Shown here piece by piece: positions 1-6,449 of a DNA stretch of 43,666 nt (within the stretch, counting starts at the first letter, position 1; the number at the start of each line of letters is the position of its first letter). Below the pieces are notes generated by a model. The model was not told the DNA's origin. It did no database searches and was given only the letters and a program-made list of their open reading frames with translations. The stretch is from Myxococcales bacterium UBA1238 (GTDB lineage: Bacteria > Myxococcota_A > Bradymonadia > UBA7976 > UBA1532). The position numbers and the translations under genes were made by a program. Where the stretch lies: the NCBI GenBank assembly GCA_002309015.1, contig DBWM01000048.1:6137-49802 (forward strand), given 5' to 3'.

Positions 1-678
1 CCCGACATCAACACCGAAGACTTCATGGCCGCCGTCGACTATCTCTCGACCCGCAGCGATGTCGATCCCGAAAAGATAGGCCTCATCGGGATTTGCGGCT
101 GGGGCGGCATGGCCATCAACGCGGCCGCCATCGATACCCGCGTCAAAGCGACCGTCGCCTCAACCCTGTACGACATGAGCCGGGTGACCCAAAACGGCTA
201 TTTTGATCAGGCCAACACCGCCGATGCCCGAAACGAAGCGCGAAAAGCCCTCATGGCCCAGCGCATCGCGGATTTTAAGAGCGGCAGTTACAAGTTAGGC
301 GGCGGCGTGGTCGATCCCCTGCCCGGGGATGCGCCCCAATTCGTCAAGGATTACCACGCCTATTACAAGACGCCGCGGGGCTACCACGCGCGATCCCTAA
401 ACTCCAACGGCGGTTGGAATGTGACCGCAGCGACCTCGCTTCTGAACAGCAAACTCCTCGCTTTTTCAGAAGAAATCCGAAGCGCAGTCATGGTGCTGCA
501 CGGCGAAAAAGCCCATTCCCGCTATTTTGGCGAAGACGTCTTTAAACGCTTAACCGGCGAAAACAAAGAGCTTTTGATCGTCCCCGGAGCCAATCACACC
601 GATCTCTACGATGGCGGCGACAAAAACTACATTCCTTTTGAGCGGTTGGAAGCGTTCTTCAAAAAATACTTGAAGTAA
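1..678 (+). CDS. Alpha/beta hydrolase, dienelactone-hydrolase/YcjY-like (5' end missing)
   Basis: The reading frame is open from the first base, so the N-terminus lies outside the window; an internal Met at 25 is not the real start. The visible part has the nucleophile elbow GICGWGG, in which Cys sits at the nucleophile position (a dienelactone-hydrolase-like G-x-C pattern, not the usual Ser), the YHAYYKTPRGYH stretch typical of YcjY-like hydrolases, and a C-terminal VPGANHTDLYD segment that supplies the catalytic His. About 225 residues are visible; full-length relatives are around 300. The family is thought to hydrolyse small esters or lactones, but the substrate is unknown here. No signal peptide can be judged because the start is absent. 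It converges on the HIT gene, and the 20-bp gap contains short GC-rich inverted repeats. Confidence 0.85.
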   Translation, partial: PDINTEDFMAAVDYLSTRSDVDPEKIGLIGICGWGGMAINAAAIDTRVKATVASTLYDMSRVTQNGYFDQANTADARNEARKALMAQRIADFKSGSYKLGGGVVDPLPGDAPQFVKDYHAYYKTPRGYHARSLNSNGGWNVTAATSLLNSKLLAFSEEIRSAVMVLHGEKAHSRYFGEDVFKRLTGENKELLIVPGANHTDLYDGGDKNYIPFERLEAFFKKYLK

Positions 679-698
679 TCCCCCGGGATAAGGCCTGA

Positions 699-1031
699 TC
701 AGCCCGGAGGCCAGGTCATGTCACGGCCTGCAAGCACGTGCACGTGAAGATGCATCACGCTTTGACCGGCGGCCTCACCGTTGTTCATCACCAGGCGGAA
801 GGCTTCATACCCCGCATCTTTGGCCACCTTTGCGGCGACGCGGAGCAGGTGACCGCAGAGGGCTTCATCGGCCTCATCCGCTTTCGCGATCATCTCCACG
901 GGTTTTTTGGGGATCACGAGCGCGTGAAAGGGCGCCTGCGGCTGGATATCCTTAAACGCAAGGCAGCGATCATCCTCGTACAGGCGGGAGCAGGGGATCT
1001 CGCCATCTATGATTTTTTGAAAGATCGTCAT
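699..1031 (-). CDS. HIT family nucleotide-binding hydrolase
   Basis: This 110-residue protein begins MTIFQKIIDGEIPC and carries the histidine triad H94-L-H96-V-H98, the signature of the HINT branch of the HIT superfamily. Length and the N-terminal FxKIxxGEIP pattern match bacterial HinT-like proteins. Members hydrolyse purine nucleoside phosphoramidates and related adenylated compounds in the cytoplasm. The C-terminus ends GRDMTWPPG, as is common in HinT. It is transcribed divergently from the HAD phosphatase. The intervening ~118 bp holds a perfect 13-bp palindrome that could be an operator. The family call is secure; the physiological substrate is not visible in sequence. Confidence 0.93.
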   Translation of the reverse strand: MTIFQKIIDGEIPCSRLYEDDRCLAFKDIQPQAPFHALVIPKKPVEMIAKADEADEALCGHLLRVAAKVAKDAGYEAFRLVMNNGEAAGQSVMHLHVHVLAGRDMTWPPG

Positions 1032-1092
1032 GTACGACTCCTTTGCAATGTTGCGCCAGGCAATCTGCCGGCTTTAGAGCTCAAGTTCAAGT

Positions 1093-1105
1093 CTCTTGAC
1101 AAGAG
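1093..1105. promoter_or_regulatory. 13-bp palindrome with TTGACA in a divergent promoter region
   Basis: CTCTTGACAAGAG is a perfect inverted repeat (6-bp arms, one centre base) between the divergent HIT and HAD genes. It also contains TTGACA, the ideal sigma-70 -35 hexamer, 45 bp upstream of the HAD start. It may be a -35 box overlapped by a repressor site. No convincing -10 partner was identified, so function is inferred from position only. Confidence 0.35.
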
Positions 1106-1149
1106 AGGGGCCCCCATTCAAACCCACATCTTTCTTTTTGAGGTGCAGG

Positions 1150-1851
1150 ATGGACGGCTTTAAGGCCCTGTTTTTTGATATGGATGGGCTGCTCATCGAC
1201 AGTGAACCCATTTGGCGCAAGGTCGAAATGGAGGTCTTCACGGGGGTAGGCCTCTTGCTTTCAGAATCTGATTGTGCATGTACCACGGGGCTTCGCATCG
1301 ATGAAGTCTGCAACTATTGGAAGTCCCGCAGGGATTGGGGTGTTCCCTCTGCTGAAACGCTGGCTCAGACCATCGTAGAAGCCATGATCGAAGCGATCTT
1401 AAAGGAAGGTACCCCCATGAAAGGAGCGATCTCAGCAGTTCAGGCCGCCTCTCACCAGGGGGTACCCATGGCTTTGGTCACTTCTTCGCCCTTGAGTCTC
1501 GCGGAGGCAACCCTGAAGAAACTCGATCTTCAGGGTGCCTTTGCCCATGTGATCTCGGCTTTCGATTTGGATTACGGTAAGCCACACCCGGGAGTCTATT
1601 TAAAGGTGATCGAGAAGCTCGGTTGTCCCCCGGAGAAATGCGTGGCCTTCGAAGATTCGCTCAATGGTGTGCTGGCAGCAAAGTCGGGGCGATTGTATTG
1701 CGCAGCGGTCCCGGCGGCAGAGGATCGTTTGAAGCCGCAGTTTTCGATTGCAGACTGCATATTGCCTTCGCTCGAAGTTGTGGATGACGCCTGGTTCCGG
1801 GATTGTGCCTCAAAGATGAGGTTTGAAAAAGCAGCTCTACCGAGGGGATAG
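1150..1851 (+). CDS. HAD-superfamily phosphatase, beta-phosphoglucomutase/HxpB-like
   Basis: I start this at ATG 1150, where MDGFKALFFDMDGLLIDSEP places the HAD nucleophile and acid/base aspartates at D10 and D12 and GAGGTGCAGG gives a ribosome site; the in-frame upstream start at 1096 would add an unrelated leader. Motif II is in LVTSSP, motif III in YGKPHPG and motif IV in FEDSLNGV. The helical cap after motif I fits the sugar-phosphatase/beta-PGM subfamily that includes E. coli YniC (HxpB). Length is 233 residues. It probably dephosphorylates hexose- or hexitol-phosphates in the cytosol, with the exact substrate unproven. The last codons (LPRG-stop) lie inside the first unit of a 43-bp repeat array, so the C-terminus appears to have been extended or replaced by repeat DNA. 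Confidence 0.88.
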   Translation: MDGFKALFFDMDGLLIDSEPIWRKVEMEVFTGVGLLLSESDCACTTGLRIDEVCNYWKSRRDWGVPSAETLAQTIVEAMIEAILKEGTPMKGAISAVQAASHQGVPMALVTSSPLSLAEATLKKLDLQGAFAHVISAFDLDYGKPHPGVYLKVIEKLGCPPEKCVAFEDSLNGVLAAKSGRLYCAAVPAAEDRLKPQFSIADCILPSLEVVDDAWFRDCASKMRFEKAALPRG

Positions 1852-1945
1852 ACTCGATTGCAGGCGGTGAATCCCGGAATCTACTGGGGGATGGGTGATG
1901 CTTGATGCAAAAAGCTCACGATCACCCGAGGGGATGAGGCAGGGA
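1840..1945. repeat. 43-bp-period repeat array, 3 units (CCGAGGGGAT core)
   Basis: Three GGGGAT cores occur at 1844-1849, 1887-1892 and 1930-1935, exactly 43 bp apart. The outer two read CCGAGGGGATAGA and CCGAGGGGATGAG; the middle one, TACTGGGGGATGGG, is diverged. Flanking text (GTTTGAAA ... AGCT before the core) resembles the array between gmd and fcl, so both are the same family. The first unit overlaps the HAD stop codon. The array lies between convergent genes. Confidence 0.7.
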
Positions 1946-2728
1946 TTAAAGCTTTGAAGGAGCAGCCGTTCCGGGGGCTGTCGCAGGTGCAGCACCGGGA
2001 GCGGTGGTTGTGGGGGGGTTCAGCTTTCCACCAGGAACTGCGCCGGGAACCGTACCGCCGGGAGCCATTCCAGGCTGCATTCCACCAGGAGCCATACCGG
2101 GGGCCATACCCGGTTTCATACCGCCGGGCACCATACCAGGCGCCGTACCACCAGGAGCCATACCGGGGGCGAAGCCGGGCCTTACCCCACCAGGAGCCAT
2201 TCCCGGAGCTGTACCAGGCACAGTACCGCCGGGAACCATGCCACCAGGGGCCATGCCGGGATTCATTCCACCGGGGGCCATACCCGGATTCATGCCGGGC
2301 TTCATGCCACCAGGGGCCATACCAGGGTTCATGCCGGGACGCATACCGGGCGCCATCCCCGGGGTGCCATTGTTGATCGGCTGCATATGCTGATGTCCCT
2401 GGGGTTGAAGCTTGCTTCCAGTGGTGTTGGTGGTCTGAGCCTTGGGGGTGAACTCCGTAATATAGGAGTTGATGCGACGGTTTAACGCGCGGTAAGCGTC
2501 GATCTTCGCTTTGTCGTCCATCGACTCCCCGCGGAGGCGCTCAAATTCCTGCTTGAATTCGGCCTTCTTCATCTGGAACTGGGAGGCCATCATCGGGTTT
2601 TTGACCGCTAACGCGTCGATTTTATCGAGATTGCTTTGGATATAAGTCTCTTGCTGCGGGACGGAAGTGGAGCAACCCATTGCGGCAGCCAGCAACAACG
2701 ACGTGAAAAAGAGCTTTACAGAACGCAT
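1946..2728 (-). CDS. Lipoprotein with Pro-Gly-Met low-complexity tail
   Basis: I start this at ATG 2728 (MRSVKLFFTSLLLAAAMGC), preceded by GGGAGAGG; the upstream in-frame start would bury the signal peptide. The lipobox AAMGC predicts lipidation and envelope anchoring. After it comes a ~90-residue charged, probably helical domain. From about residue 110 to the end the protein is a degenerate tandem array of PGMAPGG, PGMNPGMAPGG and PGGTVPG units, about 140 residues with almost no charge, likely an extended disordered spacer through periplasm or peptidoglycan. No enzymatic domain is recognised. The next upstream gene on the same strand ends 35 bp away, so the two may be co-transcribed. Function unknown. 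Confidence 0.8.
   Translation of the reverse strand: MRSVKLFFTSLLLAAAMGCSTSVPQQETYIQSNLDKIDALAVKNPMMASQFQMKKAEFKQEFERLRGESMDDKAKIDAYRALNRRINSYITEFTPKAQTTNTTGSKLQPQGHQHMQPINNGTPGMAPGMRPGMNPGMAPGGMKPGMNPGMAPGGMNPGMAPGGMVPGGTVPGTAPGMAPGGVRPGFAPGMAPGGTAPGMVPGGMKPGMAPGMAPGGMQPGMAPGGTVPGAVPGGKLNPPTTTAPGAAPATAPGTAAPSKL
1965..2385 (-). repeat. Degenerate in-frame tandem repeats inside the lipoprotein gene
   Basis: The 3' part of the lipoprotein gene consists of variable 12-33 bp units encoding PG-M/G/T-x-PG patterns. All units are multiples of three bases, so length change by slippage would keep the frame. Repeat number is likely to vary between strains. Confidence 0.75.
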
Positions 2729-2763
2729 TGGAAACCTCTCCCGGGGTGTGATCACCGTTTACA

Positions 2764-3156
2764 TTAATTGTTGTCGTATCCAACCCACTGCTTCTCGAAC
2801 TGATCAGCGGTGTTTGCGATGTAGTACATGATCTTAACGAGCGTTTGCGCGTCTGCGGTCTGCAACATCATGCTGTCCATCAGGAAGACCTGGTTATCGC
2901 GGACGGCAATCCCCCCGTATGCGAGGTTGGCATTGCACTGCAAAAGGTACCAGGGATCCTGGACATAGTTGGTGGTCGCGATGTTGCTCCACACGTATAC
3001 CAGCTGGTTGGCGTTCGGATCCTGACCGACGCTCACGTCGACCACCTGGGATCGGCCGTATTCCGTGGGGATTTCGATGCGTGCACCCCCGTTGGTGAAG
3101 GTCATCGGCCAGCCGTTGTAGGCGCAGACTTGCTGCAAAAGGGTCTGGAAGTTCAT
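2764..3156 (-). CDS. Small protein with YbjN / type III chaperone-like appearance
   Basis: This 130-residue soluble protein has no signal peptide or membrane segment. Its pattern, an N-terminal helix, strands around GGARIEIPTEYGRSQVVDVSV and a long C-terminal helix ending TADQFEKQWVGYDNN, resembles the YbjN/CesT chaperone-like fold, in which a short N-terminal helix precedes an antiparallel sheet flanked by helices. This is a fold-level impression rather than a motif match. GGAGACGCC upstream of ATG 3156 is a plausible ribosome site. It precedes the lipoprotein gene in the same direction with a 35-bp gap, so a role in handling an exported partner is conceivable but not shown. Confidence 0.55.
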   Translation of the reverse strand: MNFQTLLQQVCAYNGWPMTFTNGGARIEIPTEYGRSQVVDVSVGQDPNANQLVYVWSNIATTNYVQDPWYLLQCNANLAYGGIAVRDNQVFLMDSMMLQTADAQTLVKIMYYIANTADQFEKQWVGYDNN

Positions 3157-3261
3157 AAAAAGGCGTCTCCTCTCAGGGACTGAGTTAAAGTAGCGACAAT
3201 TTACAACGCAAATCCGGCGTTGAGAAGTTCAATTCTCTCACGAAATGGAACAATAAACGCT

Positions 3262-4305
3262 ATGACAGGCAAGCGCGCATTAATTACGGGCATCACGGGT
3301 CAGGATGGTTCGTATTTGGCGGAGTTTTTGCTGGGGCAAGGGTATGAGGTGCACGGGCTCGTGCGCAGGGCGAGTTCGTTCAACACCCAGCGGATCGACC
3401 ATCTTTACCGCGATCCGCACGAGTCAGGGGTGCAGTTATTCCTGCATTACGGCGATCTTTCCGACGGCACATCCCTGGTGAGACTCCTCGAAACCGTGCG
3501 GCCTCAGGAGTTGTACAACCTTGCGGCCCAGTCCCACGTGCGTATTTCGTTCGATCAACCCGAGTATACCGCCGACATCGTGGCCACCGGCGCTCTTCGT
3601 CTCTTCGAGGCGGTGCGCATTTATCGCGAGCTGACGGGGGAGTCTATCCGGGTGTATCAGGCTGGCAGCTCCGAGATGTTCGGTGCTCAGCCACCCCCAC
3701 AATCCGAATCGACGCCCTTTTATCCCAGGAGCCCCTATGCGGTATCGAAGGTGGCCGCGCATGGATTTGCGGTCAACTACCGGGAGTCGTACGGACTGAT
3801 GATCTGCAACGGTATCCTCTTTAACCACGAGTCCCCCAGGCGCGGAGAGACCTTTGTCACCCGTAAGATCACCCGAGCCCTGGGCAGAATCGCCGTTGGC
3901 CTGCAGGATAAACTCTATTTAGGCAATCTCGATGCGCGAAGAGACTGGGGGTTTGCAGGCGATTACGTGCGGGCGATGTGGATGATGCTCCAGCAGGAGG
4001 TCGCAGACGATTACGTGGTGGCCACAGGTGAGGCGCATTCGGTGCGTGAATTTTTGGATTGCACCTTCGACCGCCTGAAGATCGATTGGAAAAAACATGT
4101 GGAATACGATGACCGCTATAGAAGACCCGCAGAAGTCGATCATCTTTGCGGCGATGCCTCCAAGGCCAGGCGCATTTTAGGATGGAAACCGGAGATCTCC
4201 TTCGGGGAGCTCTGCGCGATGATGGTCGACGCCGATCTGGAACGGGCAAAGAGGGAGAAACATCTCCTTGAAGGCGGCTATACCCCGGGGGAGAACAGGC
4301 TGTAA
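3262..4305 (+). CDS. gmd: GDP-mannose 4,6-dehydratase
   Basis: This enzyme converts GDP-D-mannose to GDP-4-keto-6-deoxymannose in the cytosol. The NAD(P)-binding Rossmann motif GITGQDG lies at residues 10-16 and the short-chain dehydrogenase YxxxK pair at Y159/K163, within SPYAVSK. The family-specific stretches VRRASSFNTQRIDHL, NHESPRRGETFVTRKI and RDWGFAGDYV are all present. I choose ATG 3262 (MTGKRALITG), which aligns with family N-termini; an in-frame TTG at 3220 would add 14 unrelated residues. Length is 347 residues, slightly short of the ~370 usual for Gmd because of a shorter C-terminus. fcl follows after a 220-bp repeat-bearing gap, completing the GDP-fucose route used for surface polysaccharide. 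Confidence 0.95.
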   Translation: MTGKRALITGITGQDGSYLAEFLLGQGYEVHGLVRRASSFNTQRIDHLYRDPHESGVQLFLHYGDLSDGTSLVRLLETVRPQELYNLAAQSHVRISFDQPEYTADIVATGALRLFEAVRIYRELTGESIRVYQAGSSEMFGAQPPPQSESTPFYPRSPYAVSKVAAHGFAVNYRESYGLMICNGILFNHESPRRGETFVTRKITRALGRIAVGLQDKLYLGNLDARRDWGFAGDYVRAMWMMLQQEVADDYVVATGEAHSVREFLDCTFDRLKIDWKKHVEYDDRYRRPAEVDHLCGDASKARRILGWKPEISFGELCAMMVDADLERAKREKHLLEGGYTPGENRL

Positions 4306-4525
4306 GCAACCTGAAAACGCATCTGTCCCCGAGGGATGAAGGCGTTTGAAAGAATGGAGTCAGCTGGATCCCGAGGGGATGAAATCGTTTTAAAGAATGA
4401 AATCGGCTTTATTCCGCAGGATCGATCTCGTTTACCGAATTCAAACGAGGATCTCCCGCAGGGATGGGTTTCGACAAAAATGTTGAATCTATCCAATACC
4501 GACATGAAAACGGAGTTTTAAAGAG
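4306..4525. repeat. 42-43-bp-period repeat array between gmd and fcl, 4 units
   Basis: Cores start at 4329 (CCGAGGGATGAA), 4371 (CCGAGGGGATGAA), 4414 (CCGCAGGATCGA) and 4456 (CCGCAGGGATGGG), giving spacings of 42, 43 and 42 bp. The 30-bp segments after cores one and two are clearly related (GTTT-AAAGAATG-A-TC-GCT--AT pattern), the third less so. It is a decaying tandem repeat of the same family as the array at 1840-1935. An open frame at 4336-4521 crosses it but has no coding character. Transcription from gmd into fcl would run through it. Confidence 0.78.
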
Positions 4526-5482
4526 ATGAGAATGACCGATACCGAGGGGAAAATCTATGTTGCAGGGCATCGGGGGCTTGTAGGCTCGGCGTTGATGCGT
4601 GCATTAAAGCGTTCAGGCTGTGAACACCGCCTTTGCTTTACCCCACACAGCGAGACAGATCTGCGTGACCCCCAGGCAGTAGAGCGATTTTTTGAGCGCG
4701 AGAAGCCTGCATACGTCTTGCTTGCTGCGGCCAAAGTGGGGGGAATCGGTGCCAACTCCCGTAAACCCGCCGAATTCATCCGCGATAACCTCCTCATCGA
4801 GACGAACGTGATCGATGCCGCCTATCGACACGGGGTTCAAAAGCTGTTGTTTCTCGGTTCCTCATGCATCTATCCGCGCATGGCCCCCCAGCCGATCCCC
4901 GAATCCGCGCTGCTGACGGGCCCTCTCGAGCCGACCAACTCCGCTTACGCGCTTGCAAAGATAGCGGGTATCGAGCTCTGCAGGAGTTACCGCAAACAAT
5001 ACGGCTTTAACGCCATATCGGTCATGCCCACCAACCTTTACGGACCCGGCGATAACTTCGACCTCGAAGGCGGTCACGTTTTGCCGACGCTGATCCGCCG
5101 GTTTGACGAGGCCAAACGCAAAGGGTTGCCGAGCGTCACCCTCTGGGGGACAGGCCGCGCAATTCGTGAATTCCTTCATGTCGACGATATGGCCGACGCC
5201 TGCCTCTTTTTAATGGATCACTACGACGGGGATGAACCCTGCAACATCGGTACGGGCGAGGAAGTCACCATAGCCGATCTCGCGGAACGCATCCGCAAAG
5301 TGGTCGATACCCCCTGTACCATCCTCTGGGATCACAGCAAACCCGATGGCACCCCCCGTAAGGTGGTCGATTGCAGCAAACTTCTGAGTTTAGGCTTCAG
5401 GGTAAAGCTCTCCCTCGACGAAGGTTTGCGATCCACCTACGCCTGGTATGACCAGCATCGGGATTCGTTGAGAGGGATCTAA
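4526..5482 (+). CDS. fcl: GDP-L-fucose synthase (GDP-4-keto-6-deoxymannose 3,5-epimerase/4-reductase)
   Basis: This protein catalyses the epimerisation and NADPH-dependent reduction that complete GDP-L-fucose synthesis after Gmd. GHRGLVGSAL near residue 14 is the Rossmann glycine motif. Y141/K145 (SAYALAKIAG) are the catalytic pair, and C114 in GSSCIYP matches the epimerase cysteine. The segments AAAKVGGIGAN, PTNLYGPGDNFD and GTGRAIREFLHVDD are diagnostic. At 318 residues it is normal length. An ATG at 4532 is an alternative start; GGAG at 4514 can serve either. No fucosyltransferase is seen nearby. It ends 27 bp from a convergent gene. Confidence 0.95.
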   Translation: MRMTDTEGKIYVAGHRGLVGSALMRALKRSGCEHRLCFTPHSETDLRDPQAVERFFEREKPAYVLLAAAKVGGIGANSRKPAEFIRDNLLIETNVIDAAYRHGVQKLLFLGSSCIYPRMAPQPIPESALLTGPLEPTNSAYALAKIAGIELCRSYRKQYGFNAISVMPTNLYGPGDNFDLEGGHVLPTLIRRFDEAKRKGLPSVTLWGTGRAIREFLHVDDMADACLFLMDHYDGDEPCNIGTGEEVTIADLAERIRKVVDTPCTILWDHSKPDGTPRKVVDCSKLLSLGFRVKLSLDEGLRSTYAWYDQHRDSLRGI

Positions 5483-5509
5483 CGGGGGGACAAGATCAAA
5501 CGGCAGGTG

Positions 5510-6448
5510 TTATTGAATCAGAGTCGCCCCTTTTAAGAGCGAATAGGGCAATTCCAACCCCAATCTTTCGGCGGTACGAATATTGATCGTCAGTTTGGGA
5601 CGAGGATCGGACTTGATGGGCACCAGGTTGATGGGGCGGTTTTCGCGGACCACCTCGATGATGCTCTCCCCAAGCAGCTTGCCCAGGAACACGTCATCGG
5701 CGGCCAATGCTGCGAGCGCGCCGTTTTTTACAGGCTGTTCCGGGAAGCTCAGAATGGGGGTTTGGGTTTTGGACTGCAATGTACCGCCTTCATTGATCAG
5801 GAACCCCTGGCTGCCAAGGATGATCACATCGCTTTCGATTTGGGGCAGCAATCCTTCAGCCTGTGCAATACTTGTGAGCTCGTGAACCTCGAGAGCGATC
5901 TTTTGCTTTTTGCACAGCGCTTCCGCGCTTTGGCGTTCGATGGCGGAGCTCGGGTGACCCTTTTCCAAAAACAGCGCCGCGCTCTTCAGGTTGGGAAAAA
6001 TCTGCTTAAACAAGCGAAAATGCTCGCTCATGGGGATACCGTAGACGACGCCCGTGATGTGACCTTCCGGGGCATCCGGATGCTCGACTACGCCCAGGGA
6101 TTTTGCGTCATAGGTAGCGCCGATAAATGATGGAATTTGCGGATTAAATCGCTTGAGTGCCTCGGCGCCTGCTGAACGCAGGATGACCATCGCTTTTTTG
6201 GAGCGCTGAAACCGCTCCATTTCCACCATCAGCGCCTCTTCGTCTTTCAGTGTGGGCTTCACTTCCATTTCGAATTCCGGCGCATAAATCCGGAAGGTTT
6301 CGTGCATGCCCTTCACGATGTTTTCAGACATCTTGGAGTTATCGAACCAGGCGACGCCGATGGGCACGCGCGCAGGTTCGTCGGCCAACGGCGCTTTGGG
6401 CCAGAAAGCCGCAGCTAAGGTCAGCAGTATGGGGAGTAACTTGCGCAT
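5510..6448 (-). CDS. ABC-type substrate-binding protein (PF04392-like), periplasmic
   Basis: The N-terminus MRKLLPILLTLAAAFWPKAPLADEP is a standard signal peptide with cleavage probably after PLA. The mature ~290 residues show the two-lobe periplasmic-binding pattern of the ABC_sub_bind family: a VPIGVAWFDNSK opening, GHITGVVYGIP in the middle, and a C-terminal AERLGLELP that is characteristic (normally 'A..LGL.iP.sll'). Such proteins usually bind amino acids or related small solutes, with the ligand unknown here. No permease or ATPase gene is nearby. Instead it begins one base after the stop of a chemoreceptor gene, so it is almost certainly translated from the same transcript. A ligand-presenting partner for that receptor is the simplest reading. 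Confidence 0.85.
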   Translation of the reverse strand: MRKLLPILLTLAAAFWPKAPLADEPARVPIGVAWFDNSKMSENIVKGMHETFRIYAPEFEMEVKPTLKDEEALMVEMERFQRSKKAMVILRSAGAEALKRFNPQIPSFIGATYDAKSLGVVEHPDAPEGHITGVVYGIPMSEHFRLFKQIFPNLKSAALFLEKGHPSSAIERQSAEALCKKQKIALEVHELTSIAQAEGLLPQIESDVIILGSQGFLINEGGTLQSKTQTPILSFPEQPVKNGALAALAADDVFLGKLLGESIIEVVRENRPINLVPIKSDPRPKLTINIRTAERLGLELPYSLLKGATLIQ

Positions 6449-6449
6449 C

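Noticed and set aside
4336..4521. 61-codon open frame between gmd and fcl
   Set aside because: It is made of the 42-bp repeat units, has no ribosome site and the translation shows no family likeness.
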